From Brumimicrobium aurantiacum (lineage in GTDB: Bacteria; Bacteroidota; Bacteroidia; Flavobacteriales_D; Crocinitomicaceae): a stretch of 64,000 bases of DNA. Below are positions 63,530-64,000 of this stretch, piece after piece. Under the pieces are notes generated by a model. That model had not been told where the DNA came from and searched no databases. It saw only the letters and a program-made list of their open reading frames with translations. The stretch is taken from assembly GCF_003402975.1 (NCBI RefSeq), contig NZ_QURB01000001.1, positions 496,001-560,000 of the forward strand, given 5' to 3'. The stretch's first letter is position 1. Each line of letters opens with the position of its first letter. The position numbers and the translations under genes were made by a program.

Positions 63530-64000
63530 TTCAAACAAGGCTATATATCCATTAATCGGAAGTTTACTTATTGCCATAGGTTTACTTTTAGGTGTTTCTC
63601 TAGGGAAGGGAAAAACTTCTGGATCTTCTATCGAAGGGAAATACGAACAAAAATTAACGGATATTATTCAGGTTTTGGATCGTGAATATGTTGATTCTAT
63701 TGATAAAAAAGAACTTTTCGAAAAGACAATTACTGATTTATTGCATGGACTTGATCCGCACTCAAACTATATTGCTGCAGAAGATCTTGCAGCCTTAAGT
63801 GAAGGAATTCAAGGGAAGTTTGGTGGTGTCGGAATTCGATTTACAATTTATGACGACACTTTGAGCGTTGTGAATGTTATTGACCAATCTCCTGCTTATA
63901 GAACTGGAGTTCAGAAATTTGATCAAATTATCAATGTAGATGGAGAAGACATTGCCAATGTTGGCTTGTCGAATGAACATGTTAGGGAATTACTCAAAGG
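63522..64000 (+). CDS. S41 family C-terminal processing protease, 5' part
   Basis: The ATG at 63522 overlaps the dCMP deaminase stop; the frame runs off the window after 159 codons. An N-terminal membrane anchor (YPLIGSLLIAIGLLLGVSLG) is followed by the CTP helical region (DLLHGLDPHSNYIAAEDLAAL) and the start of a PDZ domain (GKFGGVGIRFTIYDDTLSVV, AYRTGVQKFDQIINVDGEDI). The catalytic Ser-Lys part lies beyond the window. It probably cleaves periplasmic proteins. Confidence 0.92.
   Translation, partial: MNNSNKAIYPLIGSLLIAIGLLLGVSLGKGKTSGSSIEGKYEQKLTDIIQVLDREYVDSIDKKELFEKTITDLLHGLDPHSNYIAAEDLAALSEGIQGKFGGVGIRFTIYDDTLSVVNVIDQSPAYRTGVQKFDQIINVDGEDIANVGLSNEHVRELLK

Overview
The window is AT-rich bacterial DNA with Bacteroidota character, most likely Flavobacteriales; that placement is inferred from several independent signs. 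They are type IX secretion (T9SS) sorting domains of both the A and B classes, TAnnTTTG-type -7 promoter boxes, a complete alternative complex III (Act) operon fused to a cytochrome c oxidase operon, a PcrB-like prenylglyceryl phosphate synthase, and a DUF177/L32/PlsX/FabH/AccB/AccC cluster. No rRNA, tRNA or CRISPR array was seen.

Layout. 1-5.8 kb: the 3' part of a large repetitive surface protein (near-identical 288-bp tandem units), a small secreted protein and a T9SS type-B multidomain protein. 5.8-10.1 kb (minus): a frameshifted gene, a small outer-membrane-type protein, CvpA, YebC and RuvB. 10.2-22.1 kb (minus): one respiratory operon, actA-actB-actC-actD-actE-actF-ctaC-ctaD, which takes electrons from menaquinol through ACIII to an aa3-type oxidase. 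22.6-29.3 kb: a GNAT enzyme, a DoxX protein, an ALDH7-type aldehyde dehydrogenase, a lipoprotein, and an operon of PPTase, prenylglyceryl phosphate synthase and an unknown membrane protein. 29.4-34.1 kb: the fatty-acid initiation operon yceD-rpmF-plsX-fabH-accB-accC. 35.3-37.6 kb: carbonic anhydrase with a SulP transporter. 38.2-41.0 kb: hemA-hemC-hemD. 41-56.7 kb: mixed housekeeping and hypothetical genes (LD-carboxypeptidase, ChaN-like, coiled-coil protein, DNA polymerase III delta prime, lipB, bifunctional PGI/PMI, orphan response regulator, MtfA, TerB/J-domain protein, T9SS cargo, LRR protein). 63.1-64 kb: dCMP deaminase and the 5' part of an S41 C-terminal processing protease.

The most unusual locus is a four-gene, minus-strand, head-to-tail operon at 57.7-62.3 kb. 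It encodes an XRE controller, a C5 DNA methyltransferase, a protein with an N-terminal Hsp90/MutL/MORC-type GHKL ATPase and a C-terminal histidine-kinase-type GHKL ATPase, and a receiver-domain protein whose all-helical C-terminal half carries an R-x4-H (RNQFAH) motif typical of HEPN ribonucleases. No restriction endonuclease is present. An imperfect 32-bp direct repeat (29/32 identical) brackets exactly these four genes, and a 21-bp palindrome overlaps the -7 box in front of the controller. A 35-codon C-terminal remnant of exodeoxyribonuclease III lies just outside. The simplest reading, which is inference, is a mobile defence island in which self-marking by methylation is coupled to phosphorelay control of an RNase effector instead of to a classical restriction nuclease.
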